This document shows positions 21,083 to 33,471 of a DNA stretch of 64,000 nucleotides, piece by piece. A program made the position numbers and the translations under genes. Origin of the DNA: Mesotaenium endlicherianum (lineage: Eukaryota; Streptophyta; Zygnematophyceae; Zygnematales; Mesotaeniaceae); the NCBI GenBank assembly GCA_009602735.1, contig WELA01012911.1, positions 554,352-618,351 on the forward strand, given 5' to 3'. The notes under the pieces were generated by a model. It was not told where the DNA came from. It saw only the letters and a list, made by a program, of their open reading frames with translations, and did not search any database. Within the stretch, counting starts at the first letter, position 1. Each line of letters opens with the position of its first letter.

Positions 21083-24000
21083 TCAGAGTCCATTCCTGGA
21101 GTCAATCTGCGCATCCCTCCACTTCACCAGTCGCTGGAGAAAGTCCATAACCTGACAAAGCAAACAACTGTGTCAAAAGCCAAGCACATAAATTTGTGAA
21201 CCTTACATTGACAACACGACGTCTAATGCCGCAACACGTATGACGCCAATGTCTCTACCATCAGGTGCCCCACCACTTGCATTCACAAACGACTGCCGCA
21301 GCCCCAGACGACAAATGCACAGCGTGGGGTCCATAAGACGACTCATTACACTGCCACCTAGCTTCCTACGCTCTGCAACACTTAGTCTCGCAGAGTGTTG
21401 TGGTAAAGGGGCGTTGATAGAGCAAGAGATCGTCCCAATTCAAATGGTAGAGGGTCGTGAAGTACAGGAAGAACAAAAGAGAGCAAAGACAGCAAAGGCA
21501 GAGTAGACATACCTCGGAGGGGTCTCTCAAGGAGTAGGAAGCCACTGTACTCTTGGCTACTGTTGTCACCACTATTCCAGCCCCCATTCCTCTCTCCTTT
21601 AAAACCTGCAACCACATCAGTAGCAGAGCTCGGATCAGCTCACGAGCACAATATGCACAGCAACTGAAGCCATTGCAGCGGTGTACAGGCGCAGCATGCA
21701 TGGGCGCATGCCACAGACAAGCTCACAAGTGCGCAAGAGCGTGTGTGTGCATGTGTGTGCGTGTGTGCGATCGTGCGTGCCCGTGTGTCGGTGCAAGAGG
21801 AATGACTATATACGCAGACAGCGCAACACCAGAAGCGCGCTAAGGGTACTCCCCCCACCAATACCACGCGGACACACCAGCTCCTGTACTTGTTTGTCAG
21901 AGCTTCGTGAGGGCCGACATGACTGCTGAAGCCAGGCCAACAGTGGCCCGCCGCTGGTGCCATGAGTGTGCACTTACAGAGAAAGCGTCTTCGTCGGTCC
22001 GGTCATCTCCAATGTACACAGGCAGCACTTCCTCCACATCTTCCAGCTCTGCCATGACACGCAGCAGCAGCCATCCATCACAAAGCTGAATCAGAACCCA
22101 TTTCCGGACTCATCGCCACAGGACAGGACGCCGGCTGGCCGCCAGCTGCGCGCGTGCCTTGCCTGAGGCTACTCCAGCAAGTGAGCCATCGTCTAGTCCC
22201 CTTGCATTGCTTCCAAGAGGCAGACAGAAGATAACATAAAGGAGGACTACCTCGCGGTGTTTCTTGCAGGAGTATTGGCACAGGTAAGGCGAGGGGTGGG
22301 GGCGAGGGATGCCCGAGAGGAGGGGGGAGTCAGTTCGGATAGCGAAGTGGCAGCGGAAGCAAAGGTGGCAGTGGTACCAAGAGCTTTGAGCAGGTACGCG
22401 AGGGCCTTGCCCTTGTCCCAGTCCACAGTGGGCCTCACTTCCAACACCTGCCGCCCATCCCATCCCATTTCAAGTGCGTCGCCACGCACATCCCCAAGGG
22501 TTAGCCACCGTGTCCCAAGGGAGGCGCACATGCCTCCTAGCCCCAGAAGAACGTGCCCCGACACTACGGCCTGACGCAAGAGCCCTGCTGGTCCGGGAGC
22601 CCTCCACCTCTGGGTGTCGAATTGCGTCACGGAGATCTGGACAGCGGACAAGAACGGGAAGACCTTACGAGTAGCAGGTGCATGGCCGCAGCATGTCAGC
22701 TGGCTTCCACGCATGCACGTGTTTGTACATGGTTGCCCAACACTCAGCAGCCCTGACAGGAGCTTCCAGCTCCCACCCACCAAGCCCTGAAATGCCATGT
22801 TGTAGGGCGCGGTTTTGGATCTGAGATGGATGGAGGGAAGGGGTGAACCTTGCGGCCATGCGTGGTGTGCAGCTTGGGGTACTTCTCCACCACGCCCCTC
22901 ACAATCTCTGCCAGCTGGGCCCACTTCTGTAAAACCTCACACACGCACACTCACAAAAGGAGAGAGGGAGAGGAAGAGAGAAGGGGGGGGAGAGAAACAT
23001 ACACAAGGAAACAAAAGGACCTTTGAGCACAAGGATGGATCAGGCCCAGCTTACAGCCGCCCCGCAGCGAATTTTTCATTCCTCTCCACTTCAAGGCTGA
23101 AAATTTTCACTAATCCTTATTCCCACTTCCATTTCACTCGCGTAGGGTGCATCCAGGCTCTGCTGGTGCATTCTAGGAGAAGCCGCGAGGGCCACAAGCT
23201 GCTCGGGCAAGGACTCCGCCTCCAGCCACCCCCACCCCCCAAGAAAAGGTCTGCATGATGAGTGGGCCAAGGTCCCACAGCGCACTGCAGGCATGTAGAC
23301 AGGCTTGCAGAGATGCTTCATAGAGCCCAGCCTCGGGCATCTGTTATTACCCAGCAAGAGGTTGCATACGTAAGGTACGGCCGTGGGAGGGAAGAGGAGA
23401 GAGGGGGAAGGGAAAGGAGGGGGACCACAGGCCGAGCCGGCTGCGGCCGTACCTCTTCTTTGACTCGCCTAAAGTGGACGCTGACGCAGAACTTATTGTT
23501 CTCCACCCAGGCGCCTTCCACCACCTTTGTGCTCTCCGCTAAGCGGGAGTGGACCTGCAGCATCAGAGCAAGACAGCTTCTGTTCAGCCGCGCATACTAG
23601 CAATCCCTCCTCACTTTCCTTCCAAGCCTGACTAAGCAATACCCAAGAAAGAACAGAGCAGCCCTCCTCCCCCCATCAGGCAAGCCCTCACTCCCCTTCT
23701 CCTCTGCAACGGCAGTCAAACTAAAAGCCCGCTACACCAATGTGCTCTCTAGGCCTTCTCACATCATTGCCCCATGGCTAAGGAGGTAGCAAAATCTGAC
23801 TTACTCTCGGCGTGTGATGGCCAGGACCTTGGATGCACAGCACAGGCCAAGCTATACGAGCCGGACGGACGGTCAACCACACAGTGTACCAGCGCACTCA
23901 CATGTTTCTTTCGAGGCACCTGCTATCATCCCTAGCCATCGTAAGAGCCTTGCGCCAGGACCAGACAGCAGCCAGCTGCTGCACTTAATAGCCGCTGGTT

Positions 24001-27000
24001 GCTGTTGCCCGACCAGGGCTCACTACAGTAGCATGTCTTGAGCATACTCCGAACCAGGGTGTGCCATCTGCTGATTAGCGACCATCTTTTTCATTCGAGG
24101 TGAAAGAGAGAACGCACATCTTCCGGCTGAATGTTCACAAAAGTTTTGTCACACAGTGGGCTGGTGTGCACCTGCCATGTATATGGTATGCTGGCCCACA
24201 ATCGCCTCTCCCCCTTCCCCCGCCCCCCGAACAAAAGTACGTTGTTTCCTACTTGCACTTTCGAGGGTTGCAATGACAAGAGGGTCCTGTTGAGGGCAGG
24301 TCGGAGGGCTAGGGGGTGGAGTGCTACTGGCTGGCGTACCTCATCCATGATTAACACAAACTCACTTGCGGGCTGGAAGAGCACGACGTCATTACCCTGC
24401 AGGACAGATGTGCAAAACACACGCTCAACGGTACGTCTGAGAGGCCATGCAAGACCATCACTACAGGGCTTGGAATGAACGCAAGGAGGATAGAAGACTG
24501 TCGAACACTCGGTGTGCAAAGTCCAGGACACGCCACCCCTGCCGAGGAGTTCGCCGTGCATGAATGGGCCTGTGCTGAGCCAATCTTGAGGACACATGAC
24601 CAGACACCCTCGCCTTCCAATAGGCTGATAAACCCCTCCCTCAAACAAAACTACTGAAGCGACGCTCTCCAATGCTGCAAATTTCAGAGATCTGGAAAAT
24701 GTTGCGCTTGACTTTCATGTTCTGTGGGGGGAAAACACAAAGTATGTGGAATTAATTGCGCAAGTTGTAAGCCCACAAGTAGTTGCGTACTTCAAACAGC
24801 ACGTGCTCCTTTGCCGCGAGGGATACCAAAAACCATGTATAAAAGTTGGTGCTTGCAGGGCATGTTCGGCATCAGGAAGCTAGAAACCTCGGTCAAACAG
24901 AATCTTGCAAAGGCTAAAGTCAGCATCTTCAGGCTTGTCGGGCTAGTGGCTAGTTGGAAATAGAAATGTCTAAAGACACCATAGACACCAGACTAGGACC
25001 ATGTAGTGTGTTAGCCTCCACTGCCTTCTTCAGAACAGAATCAGATTGCTACGAAGTTGGTGTGAGCAGTAGCATCTGTGCCTGACAATCTCTCTCTAGG
25101 GAAAACAAGCAGACTAGCGCCAAGGCTTGGCTTATTTTGCACACATTATTCCCCAGCTTGACAGACACGGAGCAGCTCGCGGCATTGGAGGGCATACTTT
25201 GGCTGAACTCTAAGCATACAGAGAGACAAACCAGCATGCAACACCTTGTTGTTGGTAGAGGCTGTTCCATTGGCTCTAAAACCGTTGGAGCCAGCTCGAG
25301 GGCCCATGATATCCATTCCATGACTCCCCGCATAGTACAGTTCTGCTAACTGTACAAAATCAAAAACCTGCATAGGAGGACGACGACGTGTTAAACTACA
25401 CAGCGCCATCGTGAGTCATCCTGCAGAAACTTTGTACTTGCTACAACCTTCCCGAGCATGTATCTCCAGCAGGAACCTCAAAGACACGGTACAAGTTTGT
25501 AAATGGTTCAAGAACAACAAGAGTACAGGCCGAAAGGTGGAAGAGCTCGGCAACTGGACCCCCACTATCCTCAACTGAAAATATGACCTGGATTTAGACT
25601 ATGTGTACGAGAAATGAAACTGCTCCAGGAGTTGATATATAAGTGGTACTGCATGCACAACCAGTACACCAGTTGTGTCTTGCCAGGAGAATGTCTCACC
25701 TTTTCTCTTCCTCGGCCAGTAATTATTGCTGTCGGAAAGTGGGATGCCACATCTTTCACTGCAGCTCTCATCTGTCATGGCATAGAAGAACTGCAACTGC
25801 GAGTCAGAACATGGAGCCATCTTCTGCAGATTAGTTACTGCCCGAAGTTCTCCTGCTGCTGCTGGCATAAGCTCTTGCCACTTCAGCACTAGGAAGCACA
25901 ATGCAGAGGATGAACAAAAGACCTGAATCCTTGATAGGGAAGGAACCCATTGACAGGCTGCCTTTCTAGCATGACCAAGGGATCAGCAGTGTAATACCCT
26001 TCTGCAAGTTTTTAGCGTGCAATATATTCAAGCCATTGAAAGGATCAAAACATCCACACCCATGTAACAACAGAGCTGCCACCAAACAAAGTCGAGAGTC
26101 CTCGCAGGGACCTGGATTCACAGAACAAGCAAGACTCCTTCAGACTCATACATGTCACCTAATCCCCTCACAATTGCCTAAGCGTAAACTTACAGTTTCT
26201 GACATAAAAGCCTTATCAGGGTCCTCCACAATGGGGGATAGCGTGCCATCATAATCAAGAAACACGGCCACCTTCTTCCCCTCTGCAAGTTCCATCAGCT
26301 TTTCGAAGCTCTCCAAAGCAGATGGATGGCTCGTCTGCTCAGTAGGAAGAAGCGCCCCTATATGTCTATATCAGGCACAGTTCCCATGACGCACTTATTT
26401 TTCACGGCCTCCGGCACACATATGCCACCATCAGGAGTCGACTAATGAGGAACATACATAGTGTAGGGGCTGGCCTTAGGAACCAGAAAAGGAACTTGCA
26501 AACGCTCTCGAGGCTGTTTTGGCTTAATGAGATGGAGTTTGTACCGTGCAGATTCCATGACGTTCTAGCGGGCTTAAACAAATAATTGAAAAACAACTAG
26601 CAACTAGCAACTATCCTCATACAGATACTGATACGGTTGATCCCTATATACTATCACTTGTCTAAATGTAACCTGGAGACCTTAGACGTGTATATTCACA
26701 GGTAGGTTGACCAACTTTCTCAACTTCAAAGGATATGACAGGAGTGAAGTAAAGCCCACTGCCATCGTGTACGTCAGAATCATATGCCAAACCTTCCAAG
26801 TTCTATTATACATTGCCTCGCCCATAACAAGTGCAGTGGCTTTGATTTTCTTTACGTTCAGAAAGGCACAGCAGCCTTATTTCTGCTTATGCCTACAGCT
26901 AAAGCTCTGGACAGCTTACCCTCCAAGCTCGGTATTGGGCCTGCATGGCATCCTCCCCATATAAGCTAACGTCATTGTCAATACCATCCACTCTCGGGGG

Positions 27001-27099
27001 AGACTGTGCTCTCATGGCTTCCAGACTTCCCAAACTGCCATTAGGCTTGAGCTTGTTCGAATACTTGCTTATGAACTGAGGCTCTGATTCGGTGGCCAT
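21083..27099 (-). CDS. TPP: Trehalose-6-phosphate phosphatase, 11 exons, complete
   Basis: Exons (high to low): 27099-26920, 26334-26194, 25771-25700, 25367-25245, 24396-24340, 23554-23453, 22926-22849, 22447-22378, 22048-21978, 21605-21513 and 21151-21083 (TGA). All introns are GT-AG. All junctions are phase 0 except exon 8/9 (phase 1). The total is 351 aa, normal for plant TPPs. Both phosphatase boxes are present: [12 protein letters not shown] (exon 2, nucleophile Asp) and [13 protein letters not shown] (exon 9). [33 protein letters not shown] and [12 protein letters not shown] lie between in the family order. The enzyme is a HAD-superfamily phosphatase that converts trehalose-6-phosphate to trehalose, a sugar-signalling step. 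The exon 8 donor (G/GTACCA) is weak, and a longer exon 8 is the main alternative. The region upstream of 27099 may hold more 5' UTR exons. Confidence 0.9.
21735..21795. repeat. (GT)n-rich microsatellite in TPP intron
   Basis: GTGTGTGTGCATGTGTGTGCGTG-like run on the plus strand, in the intron between exons 9 and 10 of the minus-strand TPP gene. Confidence 0.7.
22958..23012. repeat. Purine tract on plus strand in TPP intron 6
   Basis: About 40 nt of G/A, including a run of eight G near 22984. Read on the gene's strand it is a pyrimidine tract about 30 nt upstream of the exon 7 acceptor, so it may simply serve splicing. Confidence 0.6.
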
Positions 27100-29018
27100 G
27101 CCCCTCACACGTGCAGCGATCAGACTCGTACAACCATCATAATCCAGTAACAGCTCTTAATCCCGATAGGTTGACCAATTATGCCTAGAAGATCAGATCA
27201 AAGTGGCGATGGCTTTTTCTCGCCCTTGATAGGACAGATTCTTGATGGTAGAAAGTGGGCTCTCATTCGGCTGATATGATTACAAGTGCAAACCCTTAGG
27301 GCTCCTGAAGACCTAGCTCACAAAAGGACTCCACTGACAGTGGCAATAGTTTTGAAATAACATTAGATAAGTTTTTATAAACGACCAATCCGCAATATGC
27401 ACACCCAATTGTAGGGAACGACTTGAGTAGCTTTTGATAGTCCTGCAAAGGTAGATATAACTCGCCCTCGAGTGCAGAAGAGTTCTAAGTGACTACGGGC
27501 CATGGTAACTGGTCGGATAGAAGTACACGACGATGCCGGACTGTGGGCTACTCGGTTAATCTGGAAAATTTTGATCGCCCGGATCGAAGCGGGGGCATTA
27601 TAGTCTTCCACCTGGGAACGATCCTTGGTCCTGGCAATCAATGGCATTGCATGAGGATTGACTCCGCCTGGCGAACCGGACGGCGACGACGCCGCGCCTT
27701 CATGCAGGCGCCCCGGTCTCATCAGTGAAGCGAAGAGGCGGCCGAAGTGGTACCTGAGCCCACCCGGTCCATCATTGGCGCATCCCGAATTCCTGGTTCA
27801 ACTTCCGCTTCTGCAGCTGCTTTCCCATGCAGTTGTGATTCGGGACTCGTGATCTCAATCGCACTCAATAAGCGTCATGATCGCCGGCGCTAGTTGGATG
27901 GAGTTGGATGTTTTGTTTGCACGGGCTACGGCTAATCTGTTTTTCTGACTCATTGCATGGCGCTATTATCGATGACCAATATGTTTGGGCTTTTCCAAAA
28001 ACGAATTCTTGGCACAATTTTAATAGACAATATTGGAACTAAAATAGTGCTTAATCAACCCTTTACTTAATGTTTACTGGGCAAATTGTCGCGACTTATA
28101 GCTTTTGGACGGTGCGGCACGCGTGGCAAAAATCACGGCAACCTCGAGTACCAACAGTCAACTATTAATCCACCGACCAACCCTGACATGTCAACGTTGA
28201 ACGTAAGTTCAGCCGGTCGCACGTGAGTCGTGACTACAACCAAACCCGATTAACCCTACAGTCTGGAATGGGTGGGCGTTAACTAACTAGGTCAACTATG
28301 AGGTTGACCCCACGAGAGCTTGCAAGAGCCACGTTTGCAGCAGCCAAGTCAGGCAGAGCTAAGCAAGGGCCACGCCAGCAAATGCCAAGTCAAGCAACGC
28401 TGGAATGACAGGCCAACTCAGCCCATGGACCATTGGCTTTATGGTCACAACAAAGGCGTGGCTTGAAAATCCACGTCAGCGTGCTGTTATGCGCAAGAAT
28501 TACGAGGCTGGCATGCATGCCAACCTGACTCGACATAAGTCAAGCGAAGGTAACTTCAAGAGTGCAGGCATACAGGTGCTTGGATAAGACACGAGCCTTG
28601 CACACTTCTCTCATTTTTCTCTCACATTTTCTAGGGAAGAAGAAGGGAGGAGGAGAAGAGAAGAAAGGAAGGAGAAAGAGGAGGGCGCAAGGAGAAGGAA
28701 TTTCCAAGGCCACAAGAAGCTCAAGAAGGCACGCCTTTACAGACGCTTGATGATTCTTACTCTGTTTCCATGCTTTGTACAATAGAAAGTTTAGGATCAA
28801 GGAGTCCCCAGGAAGGAATTTTTGCTTGAAGGAAGTGAAGCTCGCATATACGGTTTTGTTAGGAGATTCGAGTGCAAGATGTGGACAAACACCACGAGCG
28901 TGCAAAGATGTAATGAAACAAATTATGTGCAATGTGACGTGCCTATCTCTGTTGACGTCCTCTTCAAGTGTGTTGGTGGCCTGCACGTGTATTGTTGACA
29001 AAGTCGATTGTTGACTGT
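27100..29018. other. TPP upstream region, no gene seen
   Basis: No coding motif on either strand. A purine-rich stretch (GGGAAGAAGAAGGGAGG-like) lies at about 28634-28690. The TPP promoter and 5' UTR should be within the first part. Confidence 0.5.
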
Positions 29019-29723
29019 TGAAATGAATCAACTTACCAAAAAGCGATTAATAATTAATAAAAGATCTTTATATCAAGAAGTAATTTTTATGGTATTTTTT
29101 GGTTAACTTATTAATCAGCAAAAGACCACACGACTAGCGTAAGCAATATTCATAAGTCAAATGGAAGTAAACGAGCATCAATCATGCAATCAGTAAACTC
29201 ATACATAAGCAAGGCTAGAAGATAGTTCGCATCAATGGCTTCTCGCCTTGGATTCAGCTTTCTCTCAATAAGCAATACAAGAGAGTTGGCCTCCTTTCCA
29301 AATGCCGAACTCGAGGGCAATACCTAGCATATGTACATGGAATGAGTTTACTGTTCAACGGCAAGTGCAATGGCACCGCATACCCGGAGTTAACCACGTC
29401 GGTAGGACCTCGGCTAACCAAATCCAGAGCCATCTCCCATCATCCCGAATCGCCATCCACCTTAAGGGTGTCATTTGGCCACTCATCTAGCATACCAAAC
29501 TTAGATGCATAACTAGGCAGTTCATTGACACCGAGTACGGCAGTCAGCTGACTGTCAAAGAATGTGTCAGCACGCCTGTTGCTCTCGGCTGAGTCATTAA
29601 ATTGAATATTACTAAAAGTATAGCAAACTTAATATTAATTAAAGTTTAAAAGATTGAACTTATGTAACTCTTATATTCAAATGAATATTACATCTATCCA
29701 ATATATTGATTCAATACAACTGT
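29014..29723 (-). mobile_element. Solo LTR of family A with target-site duplication
   Basis: The LTR occupies 29019-29718 (700 bp), with plus-strand ends TGAAATGAATC and GATTCAATACA, the inverted termini of family A. It is flanked on both sides by ACTGT (29014-29018 and 29719-29723). No internal sequence is present, so this is the product of LTR-LTR recombination after insertion. Confidence 0.92.
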
Positions 29724-30054
29724 CGACTTGTGTCGGTGGCTGGTCAAGTAACGTTGACTGCAAAATCTTAGTGATTTGGAACGCTAGCAAAGGCCAACAT
29801 ACGAATGCGTAAAGCAAGGTCAAAGTCGGCCTTCCTAGGTTGACTGCCGACACACGTGTGGCTCGGCTTGGGCGATGGTCCCGACCTAATGAGTAATGAC
29901 AGCTGTTGTGCATTATGGGGTCGGGCGCGTCTGATCGATATAAGCAACACACAAGTAGGCAAGCAAGGTTTGCTATAGTGGAAAGCAACAATGCATGTGG
30001 CCTTAAGGCCAAAAGAAGTTCAACTGTCAAATGTTTTAATCCTCCTCCCAGCTC
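29724..30054. other. Region 3' of the methyltransferase/PHD element, possible LTR remnant
   Basis: No ORF with known motifs. The part at 29766-29870 resembles 2910-3007. It lies where the 3' LTR or UTR of the adjoining minus-strand element should be, and GCTTATATCG on the minus strand near 29945 could be a TATA-type box. LTR boundaries could not be fixed because the 5' counterpart is absent. Confidence 0.35.
29766..29870 (+). repeat. Dispersed repeat, copy 2
   Basis: Pairs with 2910-3007: shared CAACATACG, ATGCGTAAAG, CGGCCTTCCTAGGTTGA and the following TGTGG/CTTGG words. Confidence 0.55.
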
Positions 30055-30573
30055 TCAACCTCCAGCTGATGAGTTGAGAATGCTACCGCTAGCTAACTCA
30101 GAGCAGTCACTACAAAACCAGTCTCCAGCGGGGACGCGCTCCAGGGGGGGGTCGAGGCAGCCGATGTGGAAGCCGAGGTTGCAGCTGTCGCAGAGCAGCA
30201 TCCTGGCCTCCTTGCTAGAACTGTGGTAGATTTGGCACGCCCAGTCCTTCGGCGGCCGCGCATCGTGGGAACGAACCTGCACATCCAGGTAAGGAAGGTG
30301 GCATGCACCACAGTTCTTCGTGTGGTCCTTGTGAGGACGGCCATCTGCGCCTTCCAGCTCCAGTACGCCTGACGCCAAGACACGCTTGACGCGCAGGATG
30401 ATTGGCGAGCTGCTGGTGTCGAGGGTGTTCTTTGTCTGACGTTGCAGGTACACGAAGTCACCTGCGGAAAATTGCAACACCCGAGGACGATAGGCTCCCT
30501 CACGAGTCATGGCATACCTCAGCGTGTCGCGATGCTGAGCGATATTGAGGTTGTCCATGGCCATGGGCATCAA
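30055..30573 (-). pseudogene. Integrase C-terminus with PHD finger
   Basis: The N-terminal part has the barrel typical of gypsy integrase C-ends (GDFVYLQRQ, ILRVKRVL, GVLELEG). An H/C-rich link follows (HTKNCGACHLPYLD), then a PHD finger: CQIYH … LLCDSCNLGFHIGC … PPLERVPAGDWFCSDC. Seven of the eight Cys4-His-Cys3 zinc ligands are present. The second Cys is Tyr (TAC, one transition from TGC). PHD fingers read histone H3 tails, so in an integrase it would play the targeting part that a chromodomain plays in chromoviruses. The frame ends at TGA/TAG near 30055, before the presumed 3' UTR. Confidence 0.75.
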
Positions 30574-30576
30574 CCG

Positions 30577-31865
30577 CTAGAAAAGTTCTGCACGCTGCCC
30601 GATAAGAGCACTCCATGTCTCAGGACTGTCCAAGTCCAAGACGCTCTTAGCCACTATCCTCGCTGCGGCGGGCACGATCAACTGGCGTCCATAATACAGA
30701 AAGTAAGGTGAATGCAAGGCAAAGGAGGCCTGGCGATTAAAACTGTATCCCATAGCCAGCCGTGGGAGTGCGTCGCCCCAATGGGTGCTGTCGCGGGTCA
30801 AGCAATTCTTGCGCAACCCTAGCTTGACGGTCTGCACCATGCGCTTTGCAAGGCCATCAGCCTGGGGATGATCGCAGAAGGTGGTGCGGTGGTCGATCAT
30901 GGAACGCTCCAGCAGCTTCTGAAAGCTGCCCTGGAACTCCTTGTCCTGGTTGGTCAGCACCTCAGCGCAGCCGCCAAAGCGGCTAAGGACCTGATCAAGG
31001 AACGCCTGGGCGATCCCCTCACTGGCCTTGCTAGGCAAGGGCACGAGCTGATCCACTTGGACAAGTGCTCGATCATCACCAAGACGTAGAGGTTGCCTTG
31101 GCGGGAGTTGGGCAACTCCCAAGCCAAGTCCAATGACCACCTGTACAACAGCCCCTGAATGGAAAGGGGGCTGAGAGCAACAGTGCACGCTGTGAAGCTC
31201 GAGCACACACGGTCGCAGAGAGTGCAACTGCTGACGACGTCGGCCACAACCTTAGCCATGCCATGCCACCAGTACTCAGCCTGGAGAAGGTTGAGAGTGC
31301 GCTTGACACCAAAGTGTCCAAGGGCCTCATGCACTGTGCGCACCAGCTGACTGCGTATAGCGGGCTCAGGTACCACCAAGACGGAGCCGTCGGCCATCAC
31401 GCACCTCAGCCGCCCCTCCATGAAGACAAAGTCCCGGCTGCGCTTGAGGACGCGCTCGCGATCCCTCGCGTTGATGCCTGGCGCTAACTCCTTAGCGGCA
31501 ACGTACTGCAGCAACACAGCATCGTCCCATACGTCCTCGGGCCCGCACTGCCAGTTGACCTGCTCTGTTGCTGCGGCCAATGCCAGACGCCGCGTGTTGA
31601 TCACCACCATATCGCGGTCAGTGAGCCCTGCTGGCCGTGCATTGCTGTCCACAGTGAAGGCTAAGAAGGCTGCAGCATGCCAGGCCACTGGCTCGTCCTC
31701 ATCGTGGCGGGCCATGATCAAGTCCCTAGAAGAGGGCAGTGGGTTATGACTGAGGCCGTTGGCGTCCATGTTGATCGAGCCCGGGCGGTGGTGTACGTCC
31801 AATGTGTACTCCTGAAGAATGAGTGCCCACCGCGCGTACTTGCCTGTGAGGCGCTCCGACATCAT
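30577..31865 (-). pseudogene. Integrase (zinc-binding and core domains), catalytically dead
   Basis: Spans the H2C2 zinc finger (HEALGHFGVKRTLNLLQ … CTLC) and the core. The first catalytic Asp is kept (WSLDLAWELP). The second reads VLTNQDKEF (Asp to Asn) and the third ADGLAKRMVQ (Glu to Lys), so two of the three DDE residues are lost by G-to-A changes. The part 31865-30954 and the part 31227-30577 are in different frames, so there is an indel near 31070. The connection domain (HHRPGSINMDANGLSH) lies at the 31865 end. Confidence 0.85.
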
Positions 31866-31880
31866 GAGCCACTTCAGCGG

Positions 31881-32927
31881 TTAATGGTCGGTAACGAGAC
31901 GGAAGTGGGTGCCGTAGAGGTAGTGCCCGAAGTGCACGATAACCCAGATTGCTGTCAAGCACTCCCCCTCGTAAGAGCCATGGTTGGCCTCGGCGCGGTT
32001 GTTGCTGCGATTGGCGTACGCCACCATGTGCTCGAAGCCGTCGTGCTTTTGCACCAGCACTGCTCCCGGCCCTGCCTGCGACCAGTCGCTGTGGAGGATG
32101 AAGGGCTTGGTGTGGTTGGGCCGCCGCAACACTGGAGCGCTCATCAGCAGCTCCTTTAGCTTGTTGAACGTCGCCTGCTGCTCTGTCCCCCATACGTAGG
32201 CCATCCCCTTCTGCAACAGGTCGTTGAGTGGCTTAGCGAGCTCGCTGAAGCCAGGCACGAAGCGGCGGTAGTAGTTGGCGATCCCCAGAAAGGCCCTCAG
32301 CTGCGAGATGTCGGTCGGCGGCGAGATGCCTGTGATGGTCAAGATCTTGGCCAGCTGCGGCGCCAAGCCACTGGAGGAGAGGAGATGCCCAAGGTACTCC
32401 ACCTCGCGGGTCTCAAAGGTGCACTTGCCTGGATGGCACTTGAGCCCAACGGCCTCCAAGCGGTCCAGGACGGCGGTAATTAGTGCCACGTGCTCCTTGA
32501 ACGTCTCTCTAAAGACGAGCACGTCATTGAAGTAGCACCGGGCAAAGGCTAGCCCTGCCAGCTCCTTATCCATGACTCGTTGGAAGGTGGCTGGAGCGTT
32601 CTTCAGCCCGAAGGGCATCACTCTCCACTCGTAGAGGCGCTGTGCCCCTCAGAACGCCGTCTTGTGCTGGTCCTCCTCCGCAACAGGTATCTGGTTGAAG
32701 CCCTGCCTCAAGTCCAGCACCGAGAACCAAGTGCACGTGCCAATGTCATCAAAGATCTCATCAGGGGTAGACATAGGATATATGTCCTGCTCAGTGACCT
32801 CGTTCAGCTTACGATAGCCACCGCACATCCTCTTCTCAGACCAGGTGCTTGAGGCCTCCTTCTTTGCCGACATGACCGTGGGGGCCGCATAGGTAGAGGA
32901 GGACTCCCGGATAAGCTGGTTGTCCAC
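31881..32927 (-). pseudogene. Reverse transcriptase and RNase H
   Basis: RT fingers/palm motifs: RMCGGYRKLNEVT, FSVLDLRQGFNQIPV, MPFGLKNAPATFQ. The catalytic box reads CYFNDVLVF, so the first Asp of YxDD is Asn. RNase H follows (FILHSDWSQAGPGAVL, ANHGSYEGECLTAIW, FRLVTDH). In-frame stops: TGA at the Trp of AFWGA (about 32649) and TAA just after TDH (about 31880), both fitting G:C-to-A:T change. About 350 codons of the usual gypsy RT-RNase H are readable. Confidence 0.88.
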
Positions 32928-33471
32928 TAGCTTGCCTGTCTGCGCGTGCGTTGATCAGGCTGTCTTATAAGTGAGTATAGCGGTAGCGCTTCTGGAAGAT
33001 GGGCACGTCGGATGTGAGGCGGAGCCTCATGGGGTCGCCAGTGTAGCACCCTGAGTTGTACATGCCGCTAGCAAAGCAGGCGCTGCGCCGAGCATCCAGC
33101 ATCACTGTCAGCTGCGCTGCCTGCTCCGCGGTACGGGTCCCCCCCAGCTTCCAAGTGGGGTCTGCTGGGGACGAGGTCTATCCTGCACCTGCCGTATCCT
33201 CTCCTGATGCAGAATCCTGTCCCGTTGCTGCCGTGGCGGAGACCATACGCCTTGCGCCTGCTGCTGGCACCTGTCCTGCGGCTGCCAACTGCCCTGTAGG
33301 AGCCGCCTGCAGGCGTGCAGGAGAAAAAAGAAAGGGAGAACGGTGCAGCTCCTTGGGCCGCTGTGCCTCCTTCCTCCTCCTTCCCGCCCCCAGCGGGCCA
33401 GAGTCGAAGCTGGATGCAAGAGGCGCTTGGTAAGGGCGACGAAGCGGTGCCTGTCGTGTGGGCCCCTCTCG
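32928..33471 (-). other. Polyprotein linker between methyltransferase-like segment and RT
   Basis: Decayed coding sequence. Pieces such as GMYNSGCYTGDPMRLRL and TSDVPIFQKRYRYTHL (about 33050-32960) match the short pre-RT region of gypsy elements. The remainder is Gln/Ala/Arg-rich and broken by stops. Confidence 0.5.

Noticed and set aside
22244-22447. Longer TPP exon 8 running to about 22248
   Set aside because: It adds a Ser/Thr/Pro-rich tail not seen in TPPs, and its end does not match the phase of exon 9; the donor at 22377 does.
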